Source: Flagellimonas ochracea (GTDB lineage: Bacteria > Bacteroidota > Bacteroidia > Flavobacteriales > Flavobacteriaceae). Taken from it: DNA of 64,000 nt. This document shows, piece after piece, positions 51,077 through 59,812 of the stretch. A program made the translations under genes and the position numbers. The stretch's first letter is position 1. Every line of letters begins with the position of its first letter. Under the pieces are notes generated by a model. That model saw only the letters and a program-made list of their open reading frames with translations. It was not told the origin of the DNA and ran no database searches. The stretch is taken from the NCBI RefSeq assembly GCF_009903685.1, contig NZ_JAAABI010000002.1, positions 682,001 to 746,000 on the forward strand, read 5' to 3'.

Positions 51077-52216
51077 ATGAAGCTGAAAAAGGCAGACATT
51101 CTCAAAGCATTGGAAAAAATATCCGCCCCCGGCGAAGGTAAAAATCTCGTGGAAAGCGGTGCAGTGACCAATGTACAGCTGTTTGGAGATGAGGTTGAGG
51201 TGGATGTTACCATCAAAAACCCAAGTCTTCAGGCCAAAAAGAAAACCGAAGTGGAGATTTTGAAGATTATCCACAGTGAGGTATATGAAAAGGCTAAGAT
51301 TAAAATCAACCTAAAGGTTGATGCCCCACAAAAGCCGAAGGTAAACCAGATCAAAGGGAAACCGATACCCGGAATCCAAAACATTATAGCCGTAGCTTCA
51401 GGAAAGGGAGGTGTTGGAAAATCCACAATAACAGCGAACTTAGCGGTGACCTTGGCTAAAATGGGCTTTAAAGTAGGACTGTTGGATACTGATATTTATG
51501 GACCGTCCATGCCCATTATGTTTGATGTCACTATGGAAAAACCATTGTCCATCAATGTGAACGGAAAGGCCAAAATGAAGCCTGTGGAGAACCACGGTGT
51601 CAAATTGCTTTCCATCGGATTTTTCACTCAACCCAATCAAGCAGTTATTTGGCGGGGTCCCATGGCCTCAAAGGCATTGAACCAGATGATTTTTGATGCC
51701 CATTGGGACGAGCTGGATTTCTTGTTGCTTGACCTGCCTCCCGGAACGGGTGACATTCATTTGAGCATTATGCAATCCTTGCCGGTGACTGGTGCCGTGG
51801 TCGTGAGCACACCGCAAGAGATTGCATTGGCAGATGCCAGAAAGGGGGTTGCTATGTTCCAGCAAGAGGCCATCAGTGTTCCTGTGCTGGGTATTGTTGA
51901 AAACATGGCCTATTTTACTCCTGAGGAGTTGCCTAACAACAAATACCATATCTTTGGACAAAATGGAGCCAAAAATCTGGCCGAGGACTTGAAAGTGCCA
52001 TTCTTGGGCGAGGTTCCCCTAGTGCAAAGTATTCGCGAGGCTGGAGATGTGGGCAGACCGGCGGCGTTGCAAACGGCTACCCCTTTGGAGGAGGCTTTTG
52101 AAGAATTGACTAAAAATGTAGTTCAGGAACTGGTCAGAAGAAATGAGGACCTGCCCCCCACCGAAGCAATTAAAATAACAACAATGGCTGGTTGTGCCGC
52201 TGTTAAAAAGAAATGA
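51077..52216 (+). CDS. Mrp/NBP35-family ATP-binding iron-sulfur carrier protein
   Basis: A 379-residue P-loop protein involved in iron-sulfur cluster assembly or transfer. The N-terminal ~90 residues form a DUF59/MIP18-like domain and the ATPase has the deviant Walker A VASGKGGVGKSTITANLA, followed by GLLDTDIYGPSMP and LLLDLPPGTGD. The CPxC cluster motif found after NMAYF in most Mrp proteins is missing: here the sequence continues as TPEELPNNKY. A Cys remains near the C-terminus (MAGCAA). The next gene, nifU-like, overlaps by 4 bases. Confidence 0.9.
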   Translation: MKLKKADILKALEKISAPGEGKNLVESGAVTNVQLFGDEVEVDVTIKNPSLQAKKKTEVEILKIIHSEVYEKAKIKINLKVDAPQKPKVNQIKGKPIPGIQNIIAVASGKGGVGKSTITANLAVTLAKMGFKVGLLDTDIYGPSMPIMFDVTMEKPLSINVNGKAKMKPVENHGVKLLSIGFFTQPNQAVIWRGPMASKALNQMIFDAHWDELDFLLLDLPPGTGDIHLSIMQSLPVTGAVVVSTPQEIALADARKGVAMFQQEAISVPVLGIVENMAYFTPEELPNNKYHIFGQNGAKNLAEDLKVPFLGEVPLVQSIREAGDVGRPAALQTATPLEEAFEELTKNVVQELVRRNEDLPPTEAIKITTMAGCAAVKKK

Positions 52217-52458
52217 GCATGACATCGGAAGAAATCAAAATTAATGTTGAAAAGGCCTTGGAAGAAATAAGACCCTTTCTCCAGAGTGACGGAGGTGATA
52301 TCACCTTGGTTTCCATAGAGAACGATACTTCTGTCAAAGTAAGGTTGGAAGGCAACTGCATCGGGTGCAGCGTCAATCAAATGACCTTAAAAAGTGGGGT
52401 TGAAATGACCATTAAAAAATATGTCCCACAAATTGAAGAAGTCATTAACCTAAGTTAA
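52213..52458 (+). CDS. NifU C-terminal domain protein
   Basis: An 81-residue iron-sulfur scaffold domain. The CxxC pair that holds the cluster is GNCIGCSVNQMTLKSGVE, preceded by IRPFLQSDGGDITLV. It overlaps the Mrp gene by 4 bases (ATGA), so the two proteins are probably made together and may work in sequence, NifU as scaffold and Mrp as carrier. The ATG at 52219 is an alternative start. Confidence 0.94.
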   Translation: MSMTSEEIKINVEKALEEIRPFLQSDGGDITLVSIENDTSVKVRLEGNCIGCSVNQMTLKSGVEMTIKKYVPQIEEVINLS

Positions 52459-52524
52459 ATGACAAATATCATAGACACTTCCCATCGCAAGCAATAAGTT
52501 GCGCTTTCAAAAAAACACATTTAA

Positions 52525-53583
52525 ATGATTAAAACCGATATATTGATCATTGGAGCGGGGCCTACGGGTCTTTTTGCCGTTTTTGAAGCAGGTCTTTTAC
52601 AACTTAAATGCCATTTAATAGATGCTCTGCCCCAACCTGGAGGGCAATGTGCTGAAATTTATCCCAAGAAACCTATCTACGACATTCCTGGGTTTCCTGA
52701 GGTGCTGGCAGGAGAGTTGGTGGATAACCTTATGGAGCAGATAAAACCATTTCAGCCAGGTTTTACTTTGGGAGAACGAGCTGAAACCATTGAAAAATTG
52801 GAGGACGGTTCTTTTTTGGTGACCACCAATAAAGGAACCAAGCATCAAGCCCCTATTGTTGCCATTGCAGGCGGATTGGGAAGTTTTGAACCCAGAAAAC
52901 CGCTGATGAAAAATCTTTCGGATTATGAGGACAATGGTGTGGCCTATATGATCAAGGAACCTGAAATTTATAGAGGAAAAAAAGTATTGATTGCCGGAGG
53001 AGGGGATTCGGCCCTGGACTGGTCCATTTTTCTGACCGAAGTTGCCGATGAAGTTACTTTGGTGCACAGGCGCAACGAATTCAGGGGGGCTTTGGACTCT
53101 GTGGAAAAAGTGCAGGAGCTTAAAAACCAAGGAAAAATCCATCTGATTACCCCAGCAGAAGTGGTTACGCTTCATGGTGAAGGAAAATTGGAGAAAGTCA
53201 CGGTGAGAAAGACCGACTCTGATGAGGAAGTGGATGTTGTTGTAGACAATTTTATTCCCTTATTTGGCCTATCTCCAAAGCTTGGCCCTATAGCCGATTG
53301 GGGCTTAGAGATTGAAAAAAATGCCATCAAGGTTAACAATGCGCTGGATTACCAAACCAATATTCCCGGAATATATGCCATTGGAGATGTCAATACCTAT
53401 CCAGGTAAACTGAAACTCATCCTTTGTGGGTTCCACGAGGCGACACTGATGTGCCAAAGTGCTTATCAACGCATTCATCCCGACAAAAAGTATGTAATGA
53501 AATACACAACTGTTGGTGGTGTCATAGGATTTGATGGTAGTAAAAAGGAGGCTCCAAAAGCCGTAGTCAAAGCAATTGATTAA
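52525..53583 (+). CDS. Ferredoxin--NADP reductase, thioredoxin-reductase-like type
   Basis: A 352-residue flavoprotein with an FAD motif at the N-terminus (ILIIGAGPTGLFAVFEAG), an NADPH motif (VLIAGGGDSALDWSIFL) and the C-terminal FAD block IYAIGDVNTYPGK. The redox-active CxxC of thioredoxin reductases is absent, as in the YumC-type ferredoxin/flavodoxin--NADP reductases, whose extended C-terminal tail (here TTVGGVIGFDGS) stacks on the flavin. The adjacent ferredoxin gene, 48 bases downstream, is the probable partner. It follows nifU by 66 bases. Confidence 0.9.
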   Translation: MIKTDILIIGAGPTGLFAVFEAGLLQLKCHLIDALPQPGGQCAEIYPKKPIYDIPGFPEVLAGELVDNLMEQIKPFQPGFTLGERAETIEKLEDGSFLVTTNKGTKHQAPIVAIAGGLGSFEPRKPLMKNLSDYEDNGVAYMIKEPEIYRGKKVLIAGGGDSALDWSIFLTEVADEVTLVHRRNEFRGALDSVEKVQELKNQGKIHLITPAEVVTLHGEGKLEKVTVRKTDSDEEVDVVVDNFIPLFGLSPKLGPIADWGLEIEKNAIKVNNALDYQTNIPGIYAIGDVNTYPGKLKLILCGFHEATLMCQSAYQRIHPDKKYVMKYTTVGGVIGFDGSKKEAPKAVVKAID

Positions 53584-53631
53584 CAGTAATTGTCTCCTCA
53601 AGGGGACTTTAGGGGTGTTACCCAATTAACT

Positions 53632-53964
53632 ATGAGCGACATCAAAATTAAGATTACCGACCGAGAAGGGCTGTTGCATGAAGTTGATGCACCCACAGAC
53701 ATGAACATGAATTTGATGGAGGTAGTGCGGTCGTACGAACTTGCTCCCGAGGGAACTATTGGAATCTGTGGAGGCATGGCCATGTGTGCCTCTTGCCAAT
53801 GTTATATAAAATCCAATCATACGCTTCCAGAAAAATCGGATGACGAAGAAGCCATGCTATCCGAAGCTTTTTTTGTTGAAGAGAATAGCCGTTTGGGCTG
53901 CCAAATACATATGACCCCTGAACTCGATGGGCTTGAAGTGGAATTAGCACCTGAAGAAGCCTAA
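53632..53964 (+). CDS. Adrenodoxin-type [2Fe-2S] ferredoxin
   Basis: A 110-residue electron carrier. The cluster ligands are Cys46, Cys52, Cys55 and Cys90, giving the CX5CX2CX34C pattern of vertebrate-type/adrenodoxin-like ferredoxins that serve iron-sulfur assembly or P450s. The start at 53632 (MSDIKIK) begins the family domain; an earlier TTG at 53590 is unlikely. It lies 48 bases after its likely reductase and, with Mrp and NifU, suggests an iron-sulfur biogenesis module. Its end overlaps the converging ABC gene by 4 bases. Confidence 0.93.
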   Translation: MSDIKIKITDREGLLHEVDAPTDMNMNLMEVVRSYELAPEGTIGICGGMAMCASCQCYIKSNHTLPEKSDDEEAMLSEAFFVEENSRLGCQIHMTPELDGLEVELAPEEA

Positions 53965-55700
53965 ATCCTAGCCTGATAGGTAAACAAATTATAATACCTT
54001 CCTTCAGAGGCAATCAGCTCTTCATGGGTGCCTTGTTCGGCAATCCTACCATTTTCAATGACTAAAATCTGGTCTGCTTTGCGGATGGTGCTCAAACGGT
54101 GGGCTATTACAAAGGTGGTCCTTCCCTTGGTAAGTTCTGCCAAACTTTTTTGAATCAAAGCCTCAGATTCCGTATCCAAACTGGAGGTAGCTTCATCCAA
54201 AATCAAAATCCTCGGATCGGCCAAAACTGCTCTTGCTATGGCAATACGTTGGCGTTGTCCCCCGGAAAGCTTCACACCACGTTCGCCTATCAAAGTATCT
54301 AACCCATCATCAAAACGGTCGGTAAATTCATCAACATAAGCAGCTTTGACTGCTTTGACCAATTGCGCTTCGGTCGCATCTGGTCTTGGAAAGAGGATAT
54401 TTTCGCGAATGGTTCCCTCAAACAAAAAATCGTCTTGAAGGACAACACCCAAAAATTGTCGAAAACTTGTCAAATCCACTTTGGCCATATCATTTCCATC
54501 AATGGTTATCCTTCCCGAATCAGGATTTAAAAAACTTGCAGCCAGACCCGCGATGGTCGATTTTCCTGATCCTGAACTGCCTACCAAAGCAATTACTTCA
54601 CCCGAGCCAGCTTTAAAACTTACATTGTGCAGCACTTCTTTGTCTTCTTCATAAGCAAAAGAAACGTCCTCAAAATTTATGTCTCCCACAATATTTGAAA
54701 GAATTATGTTTCTTTCTTTGTTGTCTGCTTCCACTGTTTCGTTCATCAATTCTTCGGTACGGTCAAGCCCAGCAAGCGCTTCCGTCAACTGGCTTCCAAT
54801 ATTGCTCATTTGAACGATGGGCGCTACCATCAAGGCGAGCAAAAAGGTAAATTCAAAATATTGGCCGGTGGTCAAATCACCTTGCATCATTTTATAACCT
54901 CCGTACCCCATCATGATTCCGGTAGTGGCAAGTCCCAATAGAAAGGTCGAGGAACTCGTCATGACGGCTGTTGCGGTAAGACTCTTCTTTACATTTTCAT
55001 AGAGTCGTTGTACACCGTGTTCAAAAACTTCAGCTTCTTGAGATTCAGCATTGAATCCTTTAATTACCCGAATTCCACCTAATGTTTCGGTAAGTCGACC
55101 TTTAACTTCTGCGTTGATTTTTCCACGGTCCCTAAAAACGGGGCGAATTATTTTAAAGGCTTTCAAGGCAATTAAGGCAAATACAATCAGTGGAATGAAC
55201 GTTAGCAGGGTCATCGTAGGGCTTATCCGTAGTAGTAAAATTAAAGATACCACCGCCGTGATGGTCCCACCAACCAGTTGTACCAACCCAGTGCCAATTA
55301 GATTTCGGACTCCCTCAACATCACTCATAATACGAGAGACCAATGCTCCCGATTTGGTGTTGTCAAAAAAACGTACCGGGAGGGCAAGGACCTTTTTTTG
55401 AACCTGTGCCCTTAGCTCAGATATCATATATTGTGCTTGAATGCTCAACACTTTGGTCAAAAGAAAGGACATCACGGCCTGTACCAGAAAAGCCAAAATG
55501 ACAACTATGACCAAAATTTTGAGTAAATCGTAATTTTTATTGGGGACAATGTCATCTAAAAAATAGCGAAGCGAAATGGGTGCCACAAAACTGGCTGCTT
55601 TACTTATTACGATGAGCAGTAAACCCATAAAAACCAGATTTCTTCTGGGCCAGATTATTGTTTTGAATGCCTTTAAAATGCTTACCTTTTTTTCTGCCAT
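53961..55700 (-). CDS. MsbA-like ABC exporter (permease and ATPase fused)
   Basis: A 579-residue half-transporter with six membrane helices (about 20-320) and a complete ATPase domain: Walker A VGSSGSGKST, signature KLSGGQRQRIAIARA, Walker B ILILDEATSSLD and the H-loop IAHRLSTI. Such homodimers export lipids, drugs or glycolipids. All motifs are intact, in contrast to the ABC protein at 10991-12658. The substrate cannot be deduced. Its stop overlaps the ferredoxin gene by 4 bases and it has a short divergent gap to the TPM gene. Confidence 0.92.
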   Translation of the reverse strand: MAEKKVSILKAFKTIIWPRRNLVFMGLLLIVISKAASFVAPISLRYFLDDIVPNKNYDLLKILVIVVILAFLVQAVMSFLLTKVLSIQAQYMISELRAQVQKKVLALPVRFFDNTKSGALVSRIMSDVEGVRNLIGTGLVQLVGGTITAVVSLILLLRISPTMTLLTFIPLIVFALIALKAFKIIRPVFRDRGKINAEVKGRLTETLGGIRVIKGFNAESQEAEVFEHGVQRLYENVKKSLTATAVMTSSSTFLLGLATTGIMMGYGGYKMMQGDLTTGQYFEFTFLLALMVAPIVQMSNIGSQLTEALAGLDRTEELMNETVEADNKERNIILSNIVGDINFEDVSFAYEEDKEVLHNVSFKAGSGEVIALVGSSGSGKSTIAGLAASFLNPDSGRITIDGNDMAKVDLTSFRQFLGVVLQDDFLFEGTIRENILFPRPDATEAQLVKAVKAAYVDEFTDRFDDGLDTLIGERGVKLSGGQRQRIAIARAVLADPRILILDEATSSLDTESEALIQKSLAELTKGRTTFVIAHRLSTIRKADQILVIENGRIAEQGTHEELIASEGRYYNLFTYQARI

Positions 55701-55826
55701 GCTTTTTTTGAAAGAAGATGCAAGTTAGTTCAAATTTAGGGTACGTAAAACCTTAGGGGGCAAACATCCATTCAAATGGAAAAACACAAAAAACAAATAA
55801 TATCTTTAAATGTTTTTAGTCATACA

Positions 55827-56879
55827 ATGGTCCAGAAAGTGTCTCTATATTTCTTCCTGTTATTTGTTTTGTCCGTAACCGCACAAGAAAAGTATTTAAC
55901 GCTGAGTGAAATTGTAACGGATAACGCTAAAATATTAACGCCGGAACAGTTAAGCCGATTAAGGTCAAAGCTTACCCAGTTTGAGAAAGAAACTACGCAT
56001 CAATTGGTTGTTCTGACCATTGAAGCCCTACCCAATGAAACCATAGAACAGTACACGAATGGGACCTTCAACCAGAATAAGTTGGGGCAAAAAGATAAGG
56101 ACAATGGTATTTTAATCCTTTTTGCGGAAGCAGACAGAGAGGTTCGTATGGAGGTAGGATATGGACTTGAATCGTACATCACGGATGCTGTGGCCTCTCG
56201 AATTATCCGAAATACGATGATTCCCAATTTTAAAGAAGAAGAGTATTTTGCCGGAATTGATTTAGCCACCGATCAAATTATACTGCTTCTAACTGATTCG
56301 GAAGCCTTGGAGGAATTCAAGAAGGAAATAGAAGAAGAAGGTGAAATGGGCCTGGGGTTAAAAATATTTGTGTTGTGTTTCCTATCAATTTTTGTAGCTG
56401 CAGGGGGCTTCATTTTTTACAAAACCTATTCCAACATTATTGAGGTTTTCAGAGGAATATTTATTGGAAAACTAGGGTTAATACCAGGTTTGTTGATGGC
56501 CGCCTTTAGTTTGATTCCTGTAGTTTTCTCATTGGGTTTCATTATAATGCCGTTGGTTTTTGCAACTGTATTCCTTGATTTTGGATTGGATTTGGAGCAA
56601 TATGAATATTTGCTCGATAATCCTAGGTGGATAGGGATTGTTCTCATCGGATTTTTATTATTCACCATATTACTGGCGTTTTTTAAAATACTGCTTAAGG
56701 GTAAAGAGGATTTTAAGCTTTCGTGGCTCAAAAATGACAAGAAATATATGTCTAAAACCTTTTCTTCAGGAGGTACACATTCTTTTGGTTCAAGTTCTGG
56801 CAGTGGTTCCAGCGGTTCCAGCAGCTTTTCAGGAGGTGGTGGAAGTTCAGGAGGTGGTGGAGCTAGCGGAAGTTGGTAA
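55827..56879 (+). CDS. TPM domain protein (YgcG family) with Gly/Ser-rich tail
   Basis: A 350-residue membrane protein: signal peptide (VQKVSLYFFLLFVLSVTA), a periplasmic TPM domain (about 20-165, with LTLSEIVTDNAKILTPEQLS and DNGILILFAEADREVRMEVG), three to four membrane helices (about 190-300) and a cytoplasmic tail ending in a Gly/Ser-rich stretch (SSSGSGSSGSSSFSGGGGSS). TPM proteins are implicated in envelope or photosystem quality control, but the exact role is open. The start at 55827 gives the signal peptide; an upstream ATG at 55776 does not. Confidence 0.85.
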   Translation: MVQKVSLYFFLLFVLSVTAQEKYLTLSEIVTDNAKILTPEQLSRLRSKLTQFEKETTHQLVVLTIEALPNETIEQYTNGTFNQNKLGQKDKDNGILILFAEADREVRMEVGYGLESYITDAVASRIIRNTMIPNFKEEEYFAGIDLATDQIILLLTDSEALEEFKKEIEEEGEMGLGLKIFVLCFLSIFVAAGGFIFYKTYSNIIEVFRGIFIGKLGLIPGLLMAAFSLIPVVFSLGFIIMPLVFATVFLDFGLDLEQYEYLLDNPRWIGIVLIGFLLFTILLAFFKILLKGKEDFKLSWLKNDKKYMSKTFSSGGTHSFGSSSGSGSSGSSSFSGGGGSSGGGGASGSW

Positions 56880-56930
56880 ATGCCAAGGAATTCCCGTATT
56901 TTCACAATATTAAGTTTTAAAATAACCATA

Positions 56931-59093
56931 ATGAAATTAGTTGTAGTTGCAGCTTTTGTATTGTTGACCTCTTGTATTCAAAAGCAGGAAGATGAGGTTG
57001 AGAGATGGGAAGCACAGGCGGAAAACGTAACCATCATAAGGGACGATTTTGGAGTACCCCATATTTATGGAAAAACCGATGCCGATGCTGTTTTTGGATT
57101 GCTTTACGCTCAATGCGAGGACGATTTTAATCGTGTGGAGCAAAATTACATCTGGGCCACCGGACGTTTGGCCGAAGTAGAAGGCGAAGAAGCGTTATAT
57201 AGTGATTTGCGGGCCAATTTGTTCATGACTCAAGAAGAGGCTGTGGAAAAATATGAGAATAGTCCTGAATGGCTTAAGAAATTGTGCATGGCTTTTGCCG
57301 ATGGCATCAATTATTATCTACATACCCACCCCGAAGTAAAGCCTACGCTATTGACCCGTTTTGAACCTTGGATGCCCATGTATTTTAGCGAAGGATCCAT
57401 TGGAGGTGATATTGAAAGGATTTCCACTGAAAAAATTAAGGCCTTTTACCAGAGTGATATGGAAATTCCCCAATTAGATTTGATGAAACAAAGCAAAGAA
57501 GCCAAAATGGCTGAGCCTCAAGGGTCAAACGGTATCGCCATTTCTGGAAAACTGACCCAGTCTGGCAATGCTATGTTGCTTATAAATCCCCATACCTCAT
57601 TTTACTTTCGAGGAGAAGTGCATGTAGTAAGCGAGGAGGGCCTTAATGCATACGGTGCGGTGACTTGGGGACAGTTTTTTGTCTACCAAGGCTTCAACGA
57701 AAAAACAGGTTGGATGCATACGTCTACATATACTGATGTGATGGACGAGTTTAAAGAAACAATAGTGCAAAACGATGGCAACCTGTTTTATCAATATGGA
57801 CAAGAATTGCGTCCTTTGGATTCTTTGGAGGTGATACTTAGGTACAAAGACGGGAACCAAATGAAGGAAAAAACCTTTCCTATGTACCGTACTCACCATG
57901 GTCCAATAACGCACAGTGTCGATGGCCAATGGACCTCCTCTGCCATGATGTGGGAGCCTGTAAAAGCATTGGAGCAATCCTATATTCGAACCAAACAGGA
58001 TGGGTATGAAGGTTTCAGAAAAATGATGGACATTCGCACAAATTCTTCCAACAATACGGTATATGCCGATGCTGAGGGGAACATTGCCTATTTCCATGGA
58101 AATTTTGTCCCTAAAAGGGATACCATTTTTGATTTTACCAAACCCGTGGACGGCAGCAACCCAAAAACAGACTGGCAAGGTTTGCATACGGTGGATGAAA
58201 ATATCTTAGTTCTGAATCCAGATAATGGATGGATTCAAAATTGTAATTCCACGCCCTATACGGCAGCTTTGGAATTCGGTCCGAAGCGAGAGGATTATCC
58301 AAGATATATGTCCCGTGACCAGGAAAATTTTAGAGGGATACATGCCATTGCATTATTAAAAGGGCGAAGTGGGTATACACTGGATAGTTTGGTCCAATTG
58401 GCCCATGACCCTTATCTACCGGCGTTTGAAGCTTTGATTCCCGGGTTGGTAAATGCCTTTGACAAAAACCCTTCTTCCGAATTGCAAGAATCGATTGAGG
58501 TATTAAGAAATTGGGATTATATCACTTCAAAAGAATCTGTTGCTATGACCTTGGCCCATTATTATGGGACATTATGCTATCAAAAAGCAGAAAGACCTGA
58601 GGGATTGTACGCTATGCAACTCGTTCAATATTGGGGGAGTGACTCTCCAGATTCCGAAAAACTGAAACTGTTTCAAGAAGTCATTGAAAAACTTTCTACT
58701 GATTTTGGAACTTGGAGAATGCCTTGGGGCGATGTTCACCGATACCAGCGATTAAATGGGGACATTCGCCAAGCTTTTGACGACAACAAGCCCAGTATGC
58801 CCATTGGTTTTGCCAGTGGAAGATGGGGTGCTTTGGCAGCTTACGGTGCTCGATATGACAACAATACCAAAAAGATATATGGTACACGAGGGAACAGTTT
58901 TGTGGCCGTAGTGGAATTTGGCGACAAAGTGAAGGCCAAAACAATTCTTGCCGGAGGCCAAAGTGGTGACCCAAACTCACCGCATTTTGATGATCAAGCC
59001 CAACGTTATGCCGATGTCAACTTTAAAGATGCGGCTTTTTATAAAGAAGATGTCTTGAATCGTGCAGTGAGGACATATAAACCAGGGGAGTGA
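56931..59093 (+). CDS. Penicillin acylase family lipoprotein
   Basis: A 720-residue Ntn-hydrolase homologue of penicillin G acylase and acyl-homoserine-lactone acylases. It has a lipoprotein signal (KLVVVAAFVLLTSC, Cys about residue 15), an alpha chain, and the autocatalytic site GSNGIAISG, where the Ser after Gly becomes the N-terminal nucleophile of the beta chain. The later NPHTSFYFRGEVHVVSEEG is typical. It may act on N-acyl compounds such as quorum-sensing signals or acyl-peptides. The start at 56931 supplies the signal peptide. The next gene converges with no gap. Confidence 0.88.
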   Translation: MKLVVVAAFVLLTSCIQKQEDEVERWEAQAENVTIIRDDFGVPHIYGKTDADAVFGLLYAQCEDDFNRVEQNYIWATGRLAEVEGEEALYSDLRANLFMTQEEAVEKYENSPEWLKKLCMAFADGINYYLHTHPEVKPTLLTRFEPWMPMYFSEGSIGGDIERISTEKIKAFYQSDMEIPQLDLMKQSKEAKMAEPQGSNGIAISGKLTQSGNAMLLINPHTSFYFRGEVHVVSEEGLNAYGAVTWGQFFVYQGFNEKTGWMHTSTYTDVMDEFKETIVQNDGNLFYQYGQELRPLDSLEVILRYKDGNQMKEKTFPMYRTHHGPITHSVDGQWTSSAMMWEPVKALEQSYIRTKQDGYEGFRKMMDIRTNSSNNTVYADAEGNIAYFHGNFVPKRDTIFDFTKPVDGSNPKTDWQGLHTVDENILVLNPDNGWIQNCNSTPYTAALEFGPKREDYPRYMSRDQENFRGIHAIALLKGRSGYTLDSLVQLAHDPYLPAFEALIPGLVNAFDKNPSSELQESIEVLRNWDYITSKESVAMTLAHYYGTLCYQKAERPEGLYAMQLVQYWGSDSPDSEKLKLFQEVIEKLSTDFGTWRMPWGDVHRYQRLNGDIRQAFDDNKPSMPIGFASGRWGALAAYGARYDNNTKKIYGTRGNSFVAVVEFGDKVKAKTILAGGQSGDPNSPHFDDQAQRYADVNFKDAAFYKEDVLNRAVRTYKPGE

Positions 59094-59738
59094 TTATTCA
59101 CCTTCCTTTATTATGATAAGGCTCGCTTTAGATCCCGTAGAGAGATTCCAGCGGTTATTGTGGATTATTTTCCCCTCTTCATCAGCCACTACAACTTGGG
59201 CAGTGTTAGGTCCTGAAGAGCCCTGATTGAGTGCTTCAAATTCAATTCTATTAAAACCTTCGGTCAAATCCACATTTACACCTTTGAAGGAACCGGTTAG
59301 CAGCACATTATACTCCACGATTTCTCCGTTGAGGTATATTTTTATTCGGTCACCGTCCACATATTCATGGTCTCGACATACAACGCCGACAAATTTTGCG
59401 GTGGTTTTAACATCCCCTAAATATTGGTCGCCATAATGTTTATTGGAGCTTTTCTTTTCTTTTTCGCCAACTTTGGGATCAATTACAAGGTCGTGCCCAG
59501 CTTTAACCAACTCCTTGTCGGGTAACATTTTTACTCCAGGTTGGTCGTCTTTTGAAGTAAGATTTTCATCAATGACGGAGGGCATACGGAGCAAAGTTCC
59601 TTGATTGCTCGCTTTTACATCCAAGTTATTGTTGTCACCAACTTGAAGCGGACGCGTCGTGGGAATATCCGATTGTGCAAGCAAACTCAAAGGAGCTGCC
59701 ATGCAAAATACGAACAATAAGAAAATCAGCCTTTTCAT
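59094..59738 (-). CDS. Secreted protein of unknown function
   Basis: A 214-residue protein with a signal peptide (KRLIFLLFVFCMAAPLSLLA, cleavage after AQ at about residue 22), a low-complexity polar region (about 23-105) and a beta-rich C-terminal domain with YVDGDRIKIYLNGEIVEYNV and LTEGFNRIEFEALNQGSSGP. This resembles a jelly-roll or Ig-like fold, but no family is recognised. The start at 59738 is chosen because it begins the signal peptide. It converges directly on the penicillin acylase gene. Confidence 0.72.
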   Translation of the reverse strand: MKRLIFLLFVFCMAAPLSLLAQSDIPTTRPLQVGDNNNLDVKASNQGTLLRMPSVIDENLTSKDDQPGVKMLPDKELVKAGHDLVIDPKVGEKEKKSSNKHYGDQYLGDVKTTAKFVGVVCRDHEYVDGDRIKIYLNGEIVEYNVLLTGSFKGVNVDLTEGFNRIEFEALNQGSSGPNTAQVVVADEEGKIIHNNRWNLSTGSKASLIIIKEGE

Positions 59739-59812
59739 AGCAATTAGGTCGAATGGATATATTAAAGTTAACAAATACCTTGCCATGAACATGATAAAAA
59801 GGCGTTAAATCG

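Noticed and set aside
52615..53175. A 186-codon minus-strand open frame inside the ferredoxin reductase gene
   Set aside because: It is a shadow of the conserved FAD/NADPH-binding frame on the plus strand.
56760..56876. A tandem repeat or minisatellite at the end of the TPM gene
   Set aside because: It is a Gly/Ser low-complexity tail typical of TPM proteins, without a fixed repeat unit.
57597..58187. A 196-codon minus-strand open frame inside the penicillin acylase gene
   Set aside because: It is antisense to conserved Ntn-hydrolase sequence, with no motif of its own.
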